64,000 nucleotides of DNA from Methanocella arvoryzae MRE50. Lineage in GTDB: Archaea > Halobacteriota > Methanocellia > Methanocellales > Methanocellaceae. Positions 43,458 to 51,884 of the stretch are shown here, in pieces. Below the pieces are notes generated by a model, which saw nothing but the letters and a program-made list of their open reading frames with translations, was not told the DNA's origin and ran no database searches. Location: assembly GCF_000063445.1 (NCBI RefSeq), contig NC_009464.1, forward strand, positions 1,922,001 to 1,986,000, written 5' to 3'. The position numbers and the translations under genes were made by a program. Numbering within the stretch: the first letter of the stretch is position 1; the number at the start of each line of letters is the position of its first letter.

Positions 43458-44108
43458 CTATTTCCCGAACCGCCGCTGCCTGAGCTGGTAGTCCCTGATG
43501 GCTCTCAGCAGATCCACCTTCCGGAACTCTTCCCAGTTGACGTCCGTAAAATAAAGCTCGGAGTAGACGGACTGCCAGATGAGGAAGTCGCTCAGCCTTT
43601 CTTCGCCGGTCCTGATGAAGAGGTCGGGCTCGCACCGGAAGATGAGGTGGGCTTCGACCATGGCCTCATCTATGTCTTTCGGCTGGATTTTGCCAGCCCT
43701 GACGTCTTCCATGATTTCCCGGAGGGCGTTGGTCAGCTCGTGTTTGCCTCCGTAGCCGATAGAGAGGCTCACGGTCAGGGGTTTGTGGCCGGTCAGCTGC
43801 CTGACTTTGCCCGGGGACACCACTTTCCCGGGAAAGCCGGCTCCCTGCAGGGTCTGGTAGATGCAGTCCGCGAGGCCTGGCACGGTGCTTCCTTCGGTTG
43901 TGCTCACGTAGATCGATAGTTCTCCGACGCCCATCTCGGTGCACCACTCCGCCAGGCTGGCGAGCTTGAGGGTGGATGGCCTGTCTACGAGGTCCGCGTC
44001 CGACACGACGACCGCGATACACTTTGGTACGCGCTCGCCTTTGATACTCCTGAGCATGGATTTCTCGTAAAACCTGTAAGCAATTTGTCTGGCGAGCATT
44101 CCAGTCAT
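43458..44108 (-). CDS. Undecaprenyl-diphosphate synthase-like protein, degenerate N-terminus
   Basis: The C-terminal half matches cis-prenyltransferases well (PDLFIRTGEERLSDFLIWQ, then SELYFTDVNWEEF, plus SLSIGYGGKHEL). The N-terminal catalytic loop, normally HIAIIMDGNxRW, reads CIAVVVSDADLV here. The SxExNW region is also replaced (YVSTTEGS). At 216 residues it is on the short side. It may be an accessory, Nus1/NgBR-like subunit partnering an active cis-prenyltransferase, instead of an enzyme itself (inference). The flippase-like gene follows at once. Confidence 0.8.
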   Translation of the reverse strand: MTGMLARQIAYRFYEKSMLRSIKGERVPKCIAVVVSDADLVDRPSTLKLASLAEWCTEMGVGELSIYVSTTEGSTVPGLADCIYQTLQGAGFPGKVVSPGKVRQLTGHKPLTVSLSIGYGGKHELTNALREIMEDVRAGKIQPKDIDEAMVEAHLIFRCEPDLFIRTGEERLSDFLIWQSVYSELYFTDVNWEEFRKVDLLRAIRDYQLRQRRFGK

Positions 44109-44162
44109 CTAATACGCTCACATAGTAAAGTATTTTTTGTACGGGGGCATAGACTCTCCCAT

Positions 44163-45596
44163 ATGTATCCCGGCACCAGGGCAGGAGGCGCAGGCAGACA
44201 GCAGCCACCGCACTCCCCGCAGCACTCCCTTAAGTACGAGCTTAAGCGGCAGTCTGCGTACATTTCTCTCGGCCTCCTCGCGCTGCTCTTTCCCTTCCTG
44301 CCGAAAGGGCTGATCGTGCTGGGCGTGTTCATCGTCACCCTGATCATCATGTACATGCCCCGGGATTCCCCGGTGTTCAAGACACTCTCGTCCGAAAAGG
44401 ACCGGGAGACCGGCGTTCTCCTCGGCCCCCTGAAGTTCTGCTTCGCAATATTACTCCTCGCGATCCTGGTCATGGTGCTGGACTTCCCGGTGTACGTGCT
44501 GTCCGCGGTGATCGGCACAGTGGCGTTCGGAGAAGGGGTGGCCACCATCGTCACCCGGCTTGTCAAGGGCGACCCGGCCATATTCTGGAGCATCACCCTG
44601 CTGGTCCTCGGCACCGCCTTCGCCTTCCTCTTCGGCTACTGGGTTATCGTGAACGGAGGCCTGCCCGCCAGTATCAACGTTAATCCAGTCCACTTCATGT
44701 TCTTCCTCGCCGTCATCGGCACAGTCACCGGAGCTTTACTATATACCATAGTGGACGAGGACGACATCGCCATCCCGCTGGGCGCGGGCATGGCCATGTG
44801 GCTCTTCTCTTCGCTGGCATACTCCGCCATGCCCGACCCGGCAGAGATCGCCCTCGCCGTCGCCGTTCCCCTGGCCATAGGCATCGTCACCTACAAGCTC
44901 AACGCTGTCGACCTCTCGGGCGCCCTGAGCGGCGTGCTCTGCGGCGTACTTCTGATAGTATTCGGAGGCTTCGAGTGGTTCATCCTGCTGCTGGCCTTCC
45001 TCATCCTGGGCACCATCTTCACCAAGTACAAGTACCAGTACAAGCGCAAGGTCGGCGCCGCCGAGTCCAACCAGGGCTCCAGGGGCTACAAGAACGTCTT
45101 CGGCAATTGTTTCGTCCCCCTCATCTTCGTCGTCGCCTACGGGGTGCTGGGAGGCACCACCTACGTGCCCTACCTCGGCTACATCGACCAGTCGATATTC
45201 CTGATCGGCTTCCTCGGCGCCATGGCCACCGCCACGGCCGACACGCTGGCCAGCGAGATCGGCAGCACCTACCGGGGCCAGCCCATCATGATCACCACCC
45301 TCCGCAGAGTGCCCCCAGGCACAGACGGCGGCGTGTCACCGCTGGGCGAGGCCGCATCCATCTTCGGGGCGCTCGCCATCGCCGTCATCGCCATCCCGCT
45401 GGGGCTCCGTGCCAACAGCGTCGGAACCATGGTCTTCATCACCGTGCTCACCGGCTTCCTCGGCACAAACATAGACAGCCTCTTCGGAGCTACATTACAG
45501 CGGAGAGGTTTACTGTCCAACGCCGGCGTCAACTTCGTAGCCACGCTTTTCGGCGGGCTGTTCGCCATGGCAGTCTACTACTTGTTCTTCATGTAA
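44163..45596 (+). CDS. Polytopic membrane protein: CTP-dependent lipid-kinase-like part plus DUF92
   Basis: The 477-residue protein has about twelve membrane helices. The C-terminal half matches DUF92 (TATADTLASEIGSTYRG, VPPGTDGGVSPLGE), the family that includes the plant phytyl-phosphate kinase VTE6. The N-terminal half resembles dolichol-kinase/CDP-diglyceride-synthase-type membrane domains. It is divergent from the cis-prenyltransferase-like gene, which supports a role in isoprenoid-lipid phosphorylation. The substrate is inferred, not shown. ATG 44163 is preferred over an upstream start that lies in promoter-like sequence. Confidence 0.8.
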   Translation: MYPGTRAGGAGRQQPPHSPQHSLKYELKRQSAYISLGLLALLFPFLPKGLIVLGVFIVTLIIMYMPRDSPVFKTLSSEKDRETGVLLGPLKFCFAILLLAILVMVLDFPVYVLSAVIGTVAFGEGVATIVTRLVKGDPAIFWSITLLVLGTAFAFLFGYWVIVNGGLPASINVNPVHFMFFLAVIGTVTGALLYTIVDEDDIAIPLGAGMAMWLFSSLAYSAMPDPAEIALAVAVPLAIGIVTYKLNAVDLSGALSGVLCGVLLIVFGGFEWFILLLAFLILGTIFTKYKYQYKRKVGAAESNQGSRGYKNVFGNCFVPLIFVVAYGVLGGTTYVPYLGYIDQSIFLIGFLGAMATATADTLASEIGSTYRGQPIMITTLRRVPPGTDGGVSPLGEAASIFGALAIAVIAIPLGLRANSVGTMVFITVLTGFLGTNIDSLFGATLQRRGLLSNAGVNFVATLFGGLFAMAVYYLFFM

Positions 45597-45660
45597 ACGC
45601 TAACATGCAGAGCGTTAGCAGTATGGCGATTATTCTCACCAGAGAGGTGCACGTAGTGGC

Positions 45661-45898
45661 TGGTTTACCACAGAGGCACAGAGGTGCAGAGAGGCTCACA
45701 GAGATTTACTTAATAGGTGATTGCCGTTATATCCTTATAATAAAAAAATCGCTCTGTGCGTCTCTGTGTTTCTCTGTGCCTCTGTGGTAAGCCGTTCTCT
45801 GTGTTTCTCTGTGCCTCTGTGGTGAATCTTTCTCTGTGCGTCTCTTTGAGCTCTGTGGTGAACAGTTGATGTGTTTCTCTGTGAGCTATGTGGTGAGC
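45661..45898. repeat. Family C palindromic repeat array
   Basis: This 367-bp gap holds no gene. A left array of CCACAGAGGCACAGAGG-type motifs (45661-45706) and a right array of the inverted motif (45750-45898, several copies) flank an AT-rich spacer of about 45 bp. The unit is degenerate from copy to copy. Confidence 0.8.
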
Positions 45899-45963
45899 AA
45901 GTAATCTCCATAAATCCTGAGATGTAAGTGTTTTTATATCAGCTAAGCCAATAAGTTGGCAGC

Positions 45964-46560
45964 ATGAGGTCGGGTATCATCCTCGCGGGCGGCCGGTCCA
46001 CCCGGTTCGGCGGCGGGGAGAAGTCGCTGAAGGAAGTCGGGGGAATGCCTATGATCTGCAGGGTCAAGGGCTCTCTGGACAATGTCGTGGACGAGATCAT
46101 CGTGTCGGTCCGGGACGAGAAGCAGCGGGACCTCGTCTTTCCCTACCTCAGAGAGATCACGCCCTTCGTGTACGACGAGCTGCACGACATCGGCCCTCTA
46201 GCCGGAGTCAACGCCTGTCTGAAGGCGGCGAAGGGGGAGTACGTGGTCGTGGTGGCCTGCGACATGCCTTTCATCAGCCCGGAGGTCGTCGATTACCTGT
46301 TCAAGGCAGCCGAAGGCCACGATGCCGCCGTCCCTGTCCGGGAGAACGGCTTCATCGAGCCCCTCCACGCCGTATACCGGCGAGAGGCGATGATACAAGC
46401 GGTAGACGAAGCGATCCGCCGGGGCAGGAGAAGGATAGCGGCGCCTTTAGACTATTTAAAAGACGTCGTCTACGTGCCGGTCGAAAAGCTGCGGGAGATC
46501 GACCCTGACCTGAAGACTTTCGTCAATGTCAACCGGGCGGAGGACATGCCGGCCGAATAG
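45964..46560 (+). CDS. mobA: Molybdenum cofactor guanylyltransferase
   Basis: MobA attaches GMP to molybdopterin (or its tungsten form). The 198-residue protein begins IILAGGRSTRFGGGEKSL, the family's nucleotide-binding motif, then shows DIGPLAGV and VVACDMPFISPE, with the metal-binding Asp. Guanylylated cofactor serves formylmethanofuran dehydrogenase. No other molybdopterin gene is adjacent. Confidence 0.94.
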   Translation: MRSGIILAGGRSTRFGGGEKSLKEVGGMPMICRVKGSLDNVVDEIIVSVRDEKQRDLVFPYLREITPFVYDELHDIGPLAGVNACLKAAKGEYVVVVACDMPFISPEVVDYLFKAAEGHDAAVPVRENGFIEPLHAVYRREAMIQAVDEAIRRGRRRIAAPLDYLKDVVYVPVEKLREIDPDLKTFVNVNRAEDMPAE

Positions 46561-46567
46561 CTGAATT

Positions 46568-47302
46568 TTAATCTTCTTTTGTGTTCACAATTTCAGCAGT
46601 CGAGTCCTGCATCAGGTCTTCCTTCCCTGTCAGGAACATCGATTTTATATGCAAAAATTTCCTCGGGTCTAACTGCACCATGCCCACGTGGATGACTGTC
46701 TCGATGATGAACCAGTAAGCCGCCGCTATGTGCAGCAACCTGGCAAGCCCTAATCCCGACAGGCTCATGGTCGGCGCGACGAAGTCCAGCACTTTCAGTA
46801 CTATCCCAGATATGTTCGTGTCCAGCACTGTCAGCGTGGTGGAGTAGAGGACCAGCCCGGTAAACGATGCGATGAACAGGGCAACATAATGGGAGTAGAT
46901 CAGCAGCTTGGTGACCGGGTGCAGGCGGTTTATGAACCGGCGGCCCTGCTCGTCGTAGATCGTGTAGCGCGGGGATTCTTTGCCCGAGAAGAAGCTGGAC
47001 AGGGTCCTGGCCAGCCTCCTGATGTCGGAGGGCCACAGCCAGTATTCGGCCAGCTTGCCGTTGACGATGGCGTTGTAGGGCACCACGATCCAGTTGACTG
47101 CCACGAACGCGGCGCCAGAAAGGACGTGTATCGCGAAGGCGTCGTTATAGCTCAGGTACGGGAGGCCCATGTAGACGCAGAAACCGGTCAGGAGGAGGGC
47201 GGTCAGGAAGACAATGTTCGCGTAGTGGGACAGCCTTTCCAGGGTGGTGTGGCGGACGACGATCATCCGGTTGCCGGCTTTCGGCTTCTCTTTCTCCATC
47301 AT
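46568..47302 (-). CDS. vhtC: [NiFe]-hydrogenase cytochrome b subunit
   Basis: The 244-residue membrane protein has four to five helices with histidines at typical haem-ligand places (RLSHYANIV at the N-terminus, YSHYVALFIASFTG, LHIAAAYWFIIETVIHVGMV). It anchors the hydrogenase to the outer face of the membrane and passes electrons to methanophenazine in cytochrome-containing methanogens. The gene starts 6 nt after the large-subunit stop, in the order small, large, cytochrome b, as in vhtGAC. Confidence 0.88.
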   Translation of the reverse strand: MMEKEKPKAGNRMIVVRHTTLERLSHYANIVFLTALLLTGFCVYMGLPYLSYNDAFAIHVLSGAAFVAVNWIVVPYNAIVNGKLAEYWLWPSDIRRLARTLSSFFSGKESPRYTIYDEQGRRFINRLHPVTKLLIYSHYVALFIASFTGLVLYSTTLTVLDTNISGIVLKVLDFVAPTMSLSGLGLARLLHIAAAYWFIIETVIHVGMVQLDPRKFLHIKSMFLTGKEDLMQDSTAEIVNTKED

Positions 47303-47308
47303 TTCATC

Positions 47309-49090
47309 TCACCCTGTCCTGATCGTGTGGACGGCGCAGGAGACGCAGGGGTCGAACGAGCGGATGATGTGGTACAGGCTGATCGGGTTGACCTCCGAGC
47401 CGGGTATGTTCCCGCGCGGGGTGGTCTTGGCGCCGATCAGGGACAGCTCTATCGGCCCGAACTTGGTCTCGGCGTCCCGGGGCGAGGCGTTCCATGTGGT
47501 CGGGGAGATGATCTGGTAGCCGGCGATCCTTCCGTCCTCGTCCAGACGCATCCAGTGGCCGAGGGCTCCCCGAGGCGCTTCGATCATGCATGCCCCGGCC
47601 TCTCCGCGGCCGGGGGTGACCGGTACACAGTACTTCCTCGGGTCGGAGTGGACTTCTAGGTCGTCGATCCACCTGCCGAGCAGCTGCGCGGTGATCAGGC
47701 ACTCCTGCATGCGGGACAGGACTCTGGTGTAGACGCTGGTCCTGTTGTAGCTTTTGCCGCTCGAGAATACAGGGTTGCTGAAATGCATCATCTGCATGAT
47801 GTTCATGATGTAGGGCTCTCTGGAGTTGATCATCCTGGCCAGGGGTCCTGTTTCGCAGGGCACGTTGCCATACCTGGGCGCCTTGACAAAGCTGTACTTA
47901 TGCCCCGAGTAGTCGATGTCTGCCGCTCTGGGGGAGGGGGATGTCTCTCCGGCCTCAGGCTTCAGGGCCGTCTCACCACCACTGTAGGAGAAGAATGAGC
48001 CGCTTACCTGCTCTGCCACCATTGCGGGGTCTGCTTTTCCGGGGCTGTCGAAGAGGTTGGGCATGCTGCCCGGAGTGAATCCGGAGGGGATCTCGAAGGT
48101 GCCTTCCTCGCCGTCCACCGGGGAATAGCCGTCGGTAAAGTTGCCGGCCCTGTCCCTGACCCTGTAGAACCCGCCGTAGTTCAGGAACCCGATCAGCTGA
48201 TCGTACAGCGGGTAGCCGCCCAGCGTATCCAGCTCAACGTAGATGGGCATGGACAGGAAGTCATAGCTCATCATCCGGGAGCAGAACACCGAGAAGAGCT
48301 GCATGTCATTCCAGCCCTTCTCCATGGACAGGTCTCCGGTCGGGAGGGATTTGATCCGGTTGAGGATGAAGTCGGGGTTAGCCTGCGTGCTGTGGGTGTT
48401 CTCGAGCCACTCGTCCAGCGACAGGGGGTAGGTGAGCCGCCTCTCCAGGAAGTCCACGATGCTGGCGTAGCATCCTTTGAGCTTCATGAGGTCTGAGGCG
48501 GAAGGCCGGACCGTGACGCCTCCCGGCACAATTACCGGGGAGTGAGGGGAGCGTCCGCCCAGAATGGCTTCCGCCTCTCCCGTGAGCTTGACGAACCTGA
48601 TCGCGTCTGTATACGCCGACCCCGGGGCCGTATGTCCTGTAGACGCGTAGCCGGGCACGTTGAACCTGCCGGCCAGCTCTCCGGTCAGGGCGGTGCCCAC
48701 GTCGGAATACCTGAGGAGATCGCCGTAGATCGGGTCCGCCAGGTCAGGCAGGAACGACAGGTACAGGTTCTCCACGTGGCTGCGCAGCCATGCCAGGCCG
48801 TTCAGGATGTTGCGCACGAGCAGCGCATCCTTCGGTATCTGGCCTGTAGCCCCGGCCAGGCTCTCGACTGCCCCGGCCGCCGCCGTGGCGTGGGGCGTCG
48901 AGCACATGCCGCACACCCGCTGGGTAAAGTATACTGCGTCCATGGGGTCCCGGCCGATCATCATCTGCTCGAAGCCCCGGTAGGTGGTGCCGGAGCACCT
49001 CGCGTCGACGACCGAGCCGTCTTTCATCTCCACCGAGACCCGGAGCCCACCCTGCGTCCGGCTTACCGGGTCTATATCTATCCTGACCGT
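47309..49090 (-). CDS. vhtA: [NiFe]-hydrogenase large subunit, ACG start inferred
   Basis: The nickel ligands are present in RVCGMCSTPH and near the C-terminus in DPCVSCAVH. The first standard start, GTG 49033, lies inside the conserved fold. The upstream frame encodes RIDIDPVSRTQGGLRVSV, which aligns with the invariant DPVTRIEGHLRIEV of the family. The only plausible start is ACG 49090, six nt after AGGAGGGG and overlapping the small-subunit stop as TAACG. In the motif, Glu of RxEGH is replaced by Gln and His by Gly. The tail after the last ligand is only five residues. It should oxidise H2, but the Gln raises doubt about proton transfer. Confidence 0.9.
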   Translation of the reverse strand, partial: TVRIDIDPVSRTQGGLRVSVEMKDGSVVDARCSGTTYRGFEQMMIGRDPMDAVYFTQRVCGMCSTPHATAAAGAVESLAGATGQIPKDALLVRNILNGLAWLRSHVENLYLSFLPDLADPIYGDLLRYSDVGTALTGELAGRFNVPGYASTGHTAPGSAYTDAIRFVKLTGEAEAILGGRSPHSPVIVPGGVTVRPSASDLMKLKGCYASIVDFLERRLTYPLSLDEWLENTHSTQANPDFILNRIKSLPTGDLSMEKGWNDMQLFSVFCSRMMSYDFLSMPIYVELDTLGGYPLYDQLIGFLNYGGFYRVRDRAGNFTDGYSPVDGEEGTFEIPSGFTPGSMPNLFDSPGKADPAMVAEQVSGSFFSYSGGETALKPEAGETSPSPRAADIDYSGHKYSFVKAPRYGNVPCETGPLARMINSREPYIMNIMQMMHFSNPVFSSGKSYNRTSVYTRVLSRMQECLITAQLLGRWIDDLEVHSDPRKYCVPVTPGRGEAGACMIEAPRGALGHWMRLDEDGRIAGYQIISPTTWNASPRDAETKFGPIELSLIGAKTTPRGNIPGSEVNPISLYHIIRSFDPCVSCAVHTIRTG

Positions 49091-50256
49091 TACCGACCCC
49101 TCCTGCTGCGCTTTTCAGACAGCTTCTCCTCGTCGCCGTCGCCTTCGTTATCGTTGTCCCCTATCGCGAGGCGTTTTACCGCGTGGACGCCCGCCCCGAG
49201 AATGGCGGCGCCCAGGATCACCTTGGCCCCGAGGTCGACGTTGGTGCCTGATATCAGGCTCCTGTCCTCCACCCTGTTGAAGAAGGGCATGAAAGCGCCC
49301 GGGAACTCTGCTTCGACGCAGCCCACGCACGGCCCGCCTGCGAGGGTGCAGGTGCTTACCCCGCCGTTCCACCTTCTGACAGGGCAGTCTGCGTATGTGA
49401 TCATACCTTTGCAGCCCGCGCCGTAGAGGCAGCCTTCGCCTGCAAACTGCGTATCTCTCTGCCCCTGATCGTAAGAGCCCCGTCTCGTACAGGTATCGTG
49501 GATGGCGCTCTTGCTGAAGAAGGCCGCAGGCCGGCGATAATCGTCCACCGTCACCTCTGCGCCGGAGAGCACGTCGGCCAGCGTCAGCAGGAACCAGTCG
49601 GGGTGCGCGGGGCAGCCCGGGACGTTGATCACCTTCTTGCGCATGTTCAGCTCGCTCAGGATGCCATTAAAACGGGAGGCGCCCGTATAAGCGACGCCGC
49701 GGGCGTCGGTGACGCTCCGGCCGGCCGAGGAAATGCCGCCGAAAGCGGCGCACGTTCCCAGCGCGATGATCGTCTCGGCCTTCTCCGCCGCCTCGGAAAA
49801 GATCTCCTTCACCGCCCGGCCGCCGGTGGTGCAATACTTGCCGGTGCCATCAGGGCCGTTAGGAATGGCGCCCTCGACCACCAGCACGTAGTCGCCCGAA
49901 TCGATGAGCAGGTCGAGCTTCTTGAGCGCATTGTAAGTGTCGGGAGTCTTGGACACGCCGTCGAGGGTGATGCCTTGCTGGGCCATGAGGCCGTCGTGAT
50001 ACGTAATCACCGCTCCAACGCTGTCGAGGGCCGCCAGCACGTCCGGGTACCCACCGTTCAGGAACGAGGCAGTACACCCTCCGCAGCCCGAGCCCCTCAG
50101 CCATAAAAGCTTCTTTCTGGAGTCCGCGATCGCGGCGGCGACGCCTGGGCTGTGCATTGCGAGAAAAGCGGCGGCTCCGGTCGTAGCGGCCAGTGCAAGA
50201 AACGCTCTCCTGCCCAGCCCCGGCAATACTGGGCCGTCCATTTTTTCTCCCGTCAT
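49090..50256 (-). CDS. vhtG: [NiFe]-hydrogenase small subunit with Tat signal
   Basis: The 388-residue protein has a twin-arginine signal (GRRAFLALAATTGAAAFLA) and the proximal-cluster motif WLRGSGCGGCTASFL. Further cluster cysteines lie in GCPAHPDWF, CTRRGSYD, GEGCLYGAGCKG and GGPCVGCVE. A C-terminal hydrophobic helix (about 336-356) can anchor it, followed by a charged tail. Three Fe-S clusters carry electrons from the NiFe site to cytochrome b. tatC lies immediately upstream on the same strand. Confidence 0.95.
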   Translation of the reverse strand: MTGEKMDGPVLPGLGRRAFLALAATTGAAAFLAMHSPGVAAAIADSRKKLLWLRGSGCGGCTASFLNGGYPDVLAALDSVGAVITYHDGLMAQQGITLDGVSKTPDTYNALKKLDLLIDSGDYVLVVEGAIPNGPDGTGKYCTTGGRAVKEIFSEAAEKAETIIALGTCAAFGGISSAGRSVTDARGVAYTGASRFNGILSELNMRKKVINVPGCPAHPDWFLLTLADVLSGAEVTVDDYRRPAAFFSKSAIHDTCTRRGSYDQGQRDTQFAGEGCLYGAGCKGMITYADCPVRRWNGGVSTCTLAGGPCVGCVEAEFPGAFMPFFNRVEDRSLISGTNVDLGAKVILGAAILGAGVHAVKRLAIGDNDNEGDGDEEKLSEKRSRRGR

Positions 50257-50339
50257 CGTCCATCCCGCCCGCGAGCCAGAGGCTCATCTCTTGATAGCTG
50301 TATAACTTAGTGCACTAGCTCTTAAAATTCTTTCTCATA

Positions 50340-51065
50340 TCACAGGAAGCGGGTCAGCACCATGCTTACCTCGAACAGTATGGCCAGCACAGCCAGTACA
50401 ATGAGCTGGGAGAACAACGTCGGGTCCGGGGAGAAGAACATGGCCACGCCGAAAAGCAGCCCGTACACTCCCAGCCGGCCTTTGACCAGCGTCTCTCTCT
50501 TCACCAGGCCCATCTTGATCGCCAGCACGATGATCAGCGGCACCTGGAAGACGAGGCCCAGGCCTGCCACGAAGTTGGTCACGATCGAGAACGTCTCGCC
50601 CACGGACAACGCAGGCGCGGCTACCTCCAGCCCATGCCCAATGACGATGCTGAAGAACAGCGGCAGGGTCACGAAGTATGCGACGAGGCCTCCCGCGACG
50701 AAGAGCAGGAGCGAGAACGGGAACACCAGGTACAGAAAACGCTTCTCATGCGGGTACAGTCCCGGCGCTGCAAACCGGAACGCCTCGTACACCAGCAGCG
50801 GAAAGCCCACGGTGATCGCCCCGATGAAGCACATGGTCAGCCTCGCCTTAAACATCTCCATCGGCGCATAAGTCGTGATCTTCACGTAAGAAGGCACAGC
50901 ATGGGCAAGAACTGCGTCCACCAGGCCGGCGGAGAACGGAAAGATAGCAAGCATAAGCAAAAGAGTGACGGCGATCACAATGATCAGCCGGTTCCTCAGC
51001 TCCCTGAGGTGCTCCGACAGGCTCATCTCCATGTCCCCGGGCGGAAGGCTACTTTCGGCTGCCAT
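50340..51065 (-). CDS. tatC: Sec-independent protein translocase TatC
   Basis: TatC recognises twin-arginine signals and forms the core of the Tat pathway. The 241-residue protein has six membrane helices, the N-terminal SLSEHLRELRNRLII signature and the FPLLVYEAFRFAAPGLYPHEKR loop after helix 2. Its place next to the Tat-signal hydrogenase small subunit fits export of the hydrogenase. No tatA is visible in the window. Confidence 0.97.
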   Translation of the reverse strand: MAAESSLPPGDMEMSLSEHLRELRNRLIIVIAVTLLLMLAIFPFSAGLVDAVLAHAVPSYVKITTYAPMEMFKARLTMCFIGAITVGFPLLVYEAFRFAAPGLYPHEKRFLYLVFPFSLLLFVAGGLVAYFVTLPLFFSIVIGHGLEVAAPALSVGETFSIVTNFVAGLGLVFQVPLIIVLAIKMGLVKRETLVKGRLGVYGLLFGVAMFFSPDPTLFSQLIVLAVLAILFEVSMVLTRFL

Positions 51066-51261
51066 CGCCGAAGAATAGGCCCCGGAAGCTATAAAGCTTT
51101 ACTGACTGGCCGGGCTCCTGCTACCATTGTGCTCCGCATGGTCGGGAGCATCCCCGCGGACAGAAAAGCTGTCTAGAGGCGATATCTCGATGTGTCCGCG
51201 GGGATGCCCCCGACCGCCGGCCAGGTACAAATCGCTTACAGCCAGCTCACAGATCTTTCGA

Positions 51262-51729
51262 CTACGTGGCCCGGCCGATCCTGTCCGCAGCGGCCCGCAC
51301 GTCATTGATCATGTTACGGATGTGCCCGATCCTGTTCTCCAGGTAGCTCATCCGGCTCTCGATTGCTGTGGCGTCGCCGTGGCCATACTGCTCCGGGTCG
51401 TACCGGCTCTGGACATCCCGGAGGCCCTTTTCGATCTCGGATAGCTGTGCCTCATAAGTATCAGCGTTGTTCTTGCCTCTCTCCGCCATCATTCTGAGCG
51501 CTCCAGGATCGCTTTCAGGCACTCCAGTAGCATTATTCTCGCCTGCGCCCGCAGCGACGTTCATATCCACCAGCTGAGACTCCACGCTGTCGCTCAGGTT
51601 GTCCGCCCGGAGCGCGAGCGAGTCCAGTTCGCTCAGGACGGGGTCCGCAGACACCTTCTGCGCCACCGCCATCCCTGTCGCCATGCATGCCAGCAGTACT
51701 GTTGCCACTACGATGACTGTCAGCTTCAT
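51262..51729 (-). CDS. Secreted helical protein of unknown function
   Basis: The 155-residue protein has a signal peptide (MKLTVIVVATVLLACMATG, cleavage after AVAQ) and a long, mainly helical mature part with coiled-coil character at both ends. The frame continues upstream to 51879, but that extension runs into the divergent TATA box and lacks conserved features, so ATG 51729 is chosen (51741 is also possible). The function is unknown. Confidence 0.65.
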   Translation of the reverse strand: MKLTVIVVATVLLACMATGMAVAQKVSADPVLSELDSLALRADNLSDSVESQLVDMNVAAGAGENNATGVPESDPGALRMMAERGKNNADTYEAQLSEIEKGLRDVQSRYDPEQYGHGDATAIESRMSYLENRIGHIRNMINDVRAAADRIGRAT

Positions 51730-51850
51730 ACCCAACACCATACGAGATTCGGAGGGCGCAGCAAAAAGGTGATCGCAGGAAAAGCCCGGAGAAGCATCAG
51801 GGATTGCCGCAGGCCGCAATGAACTCGCTCCCCTGCCCGGCCCGATAATC

Positions 51851-51860
51851 AATATATATG
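51851..51860 (+). promoter_or_regulatory. TATA box of the TPR-like gene
   Basis: AATATATATG lies about 27 bp before the ATG at 51885, giving an essentially leaderless transcript. It argues against an upstream start at 51858. Confidence 0.55.
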
Positions 51861-51884
51861 CGCGGCCCGTACCATACAAGTACT

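Noticed and set aside
48542-49426. 294-codon plus-strand frame across the hydrogenase genes
   Set aside because: It spans the junction of two well-supported minus-strand genes and its composition is antisense-like.
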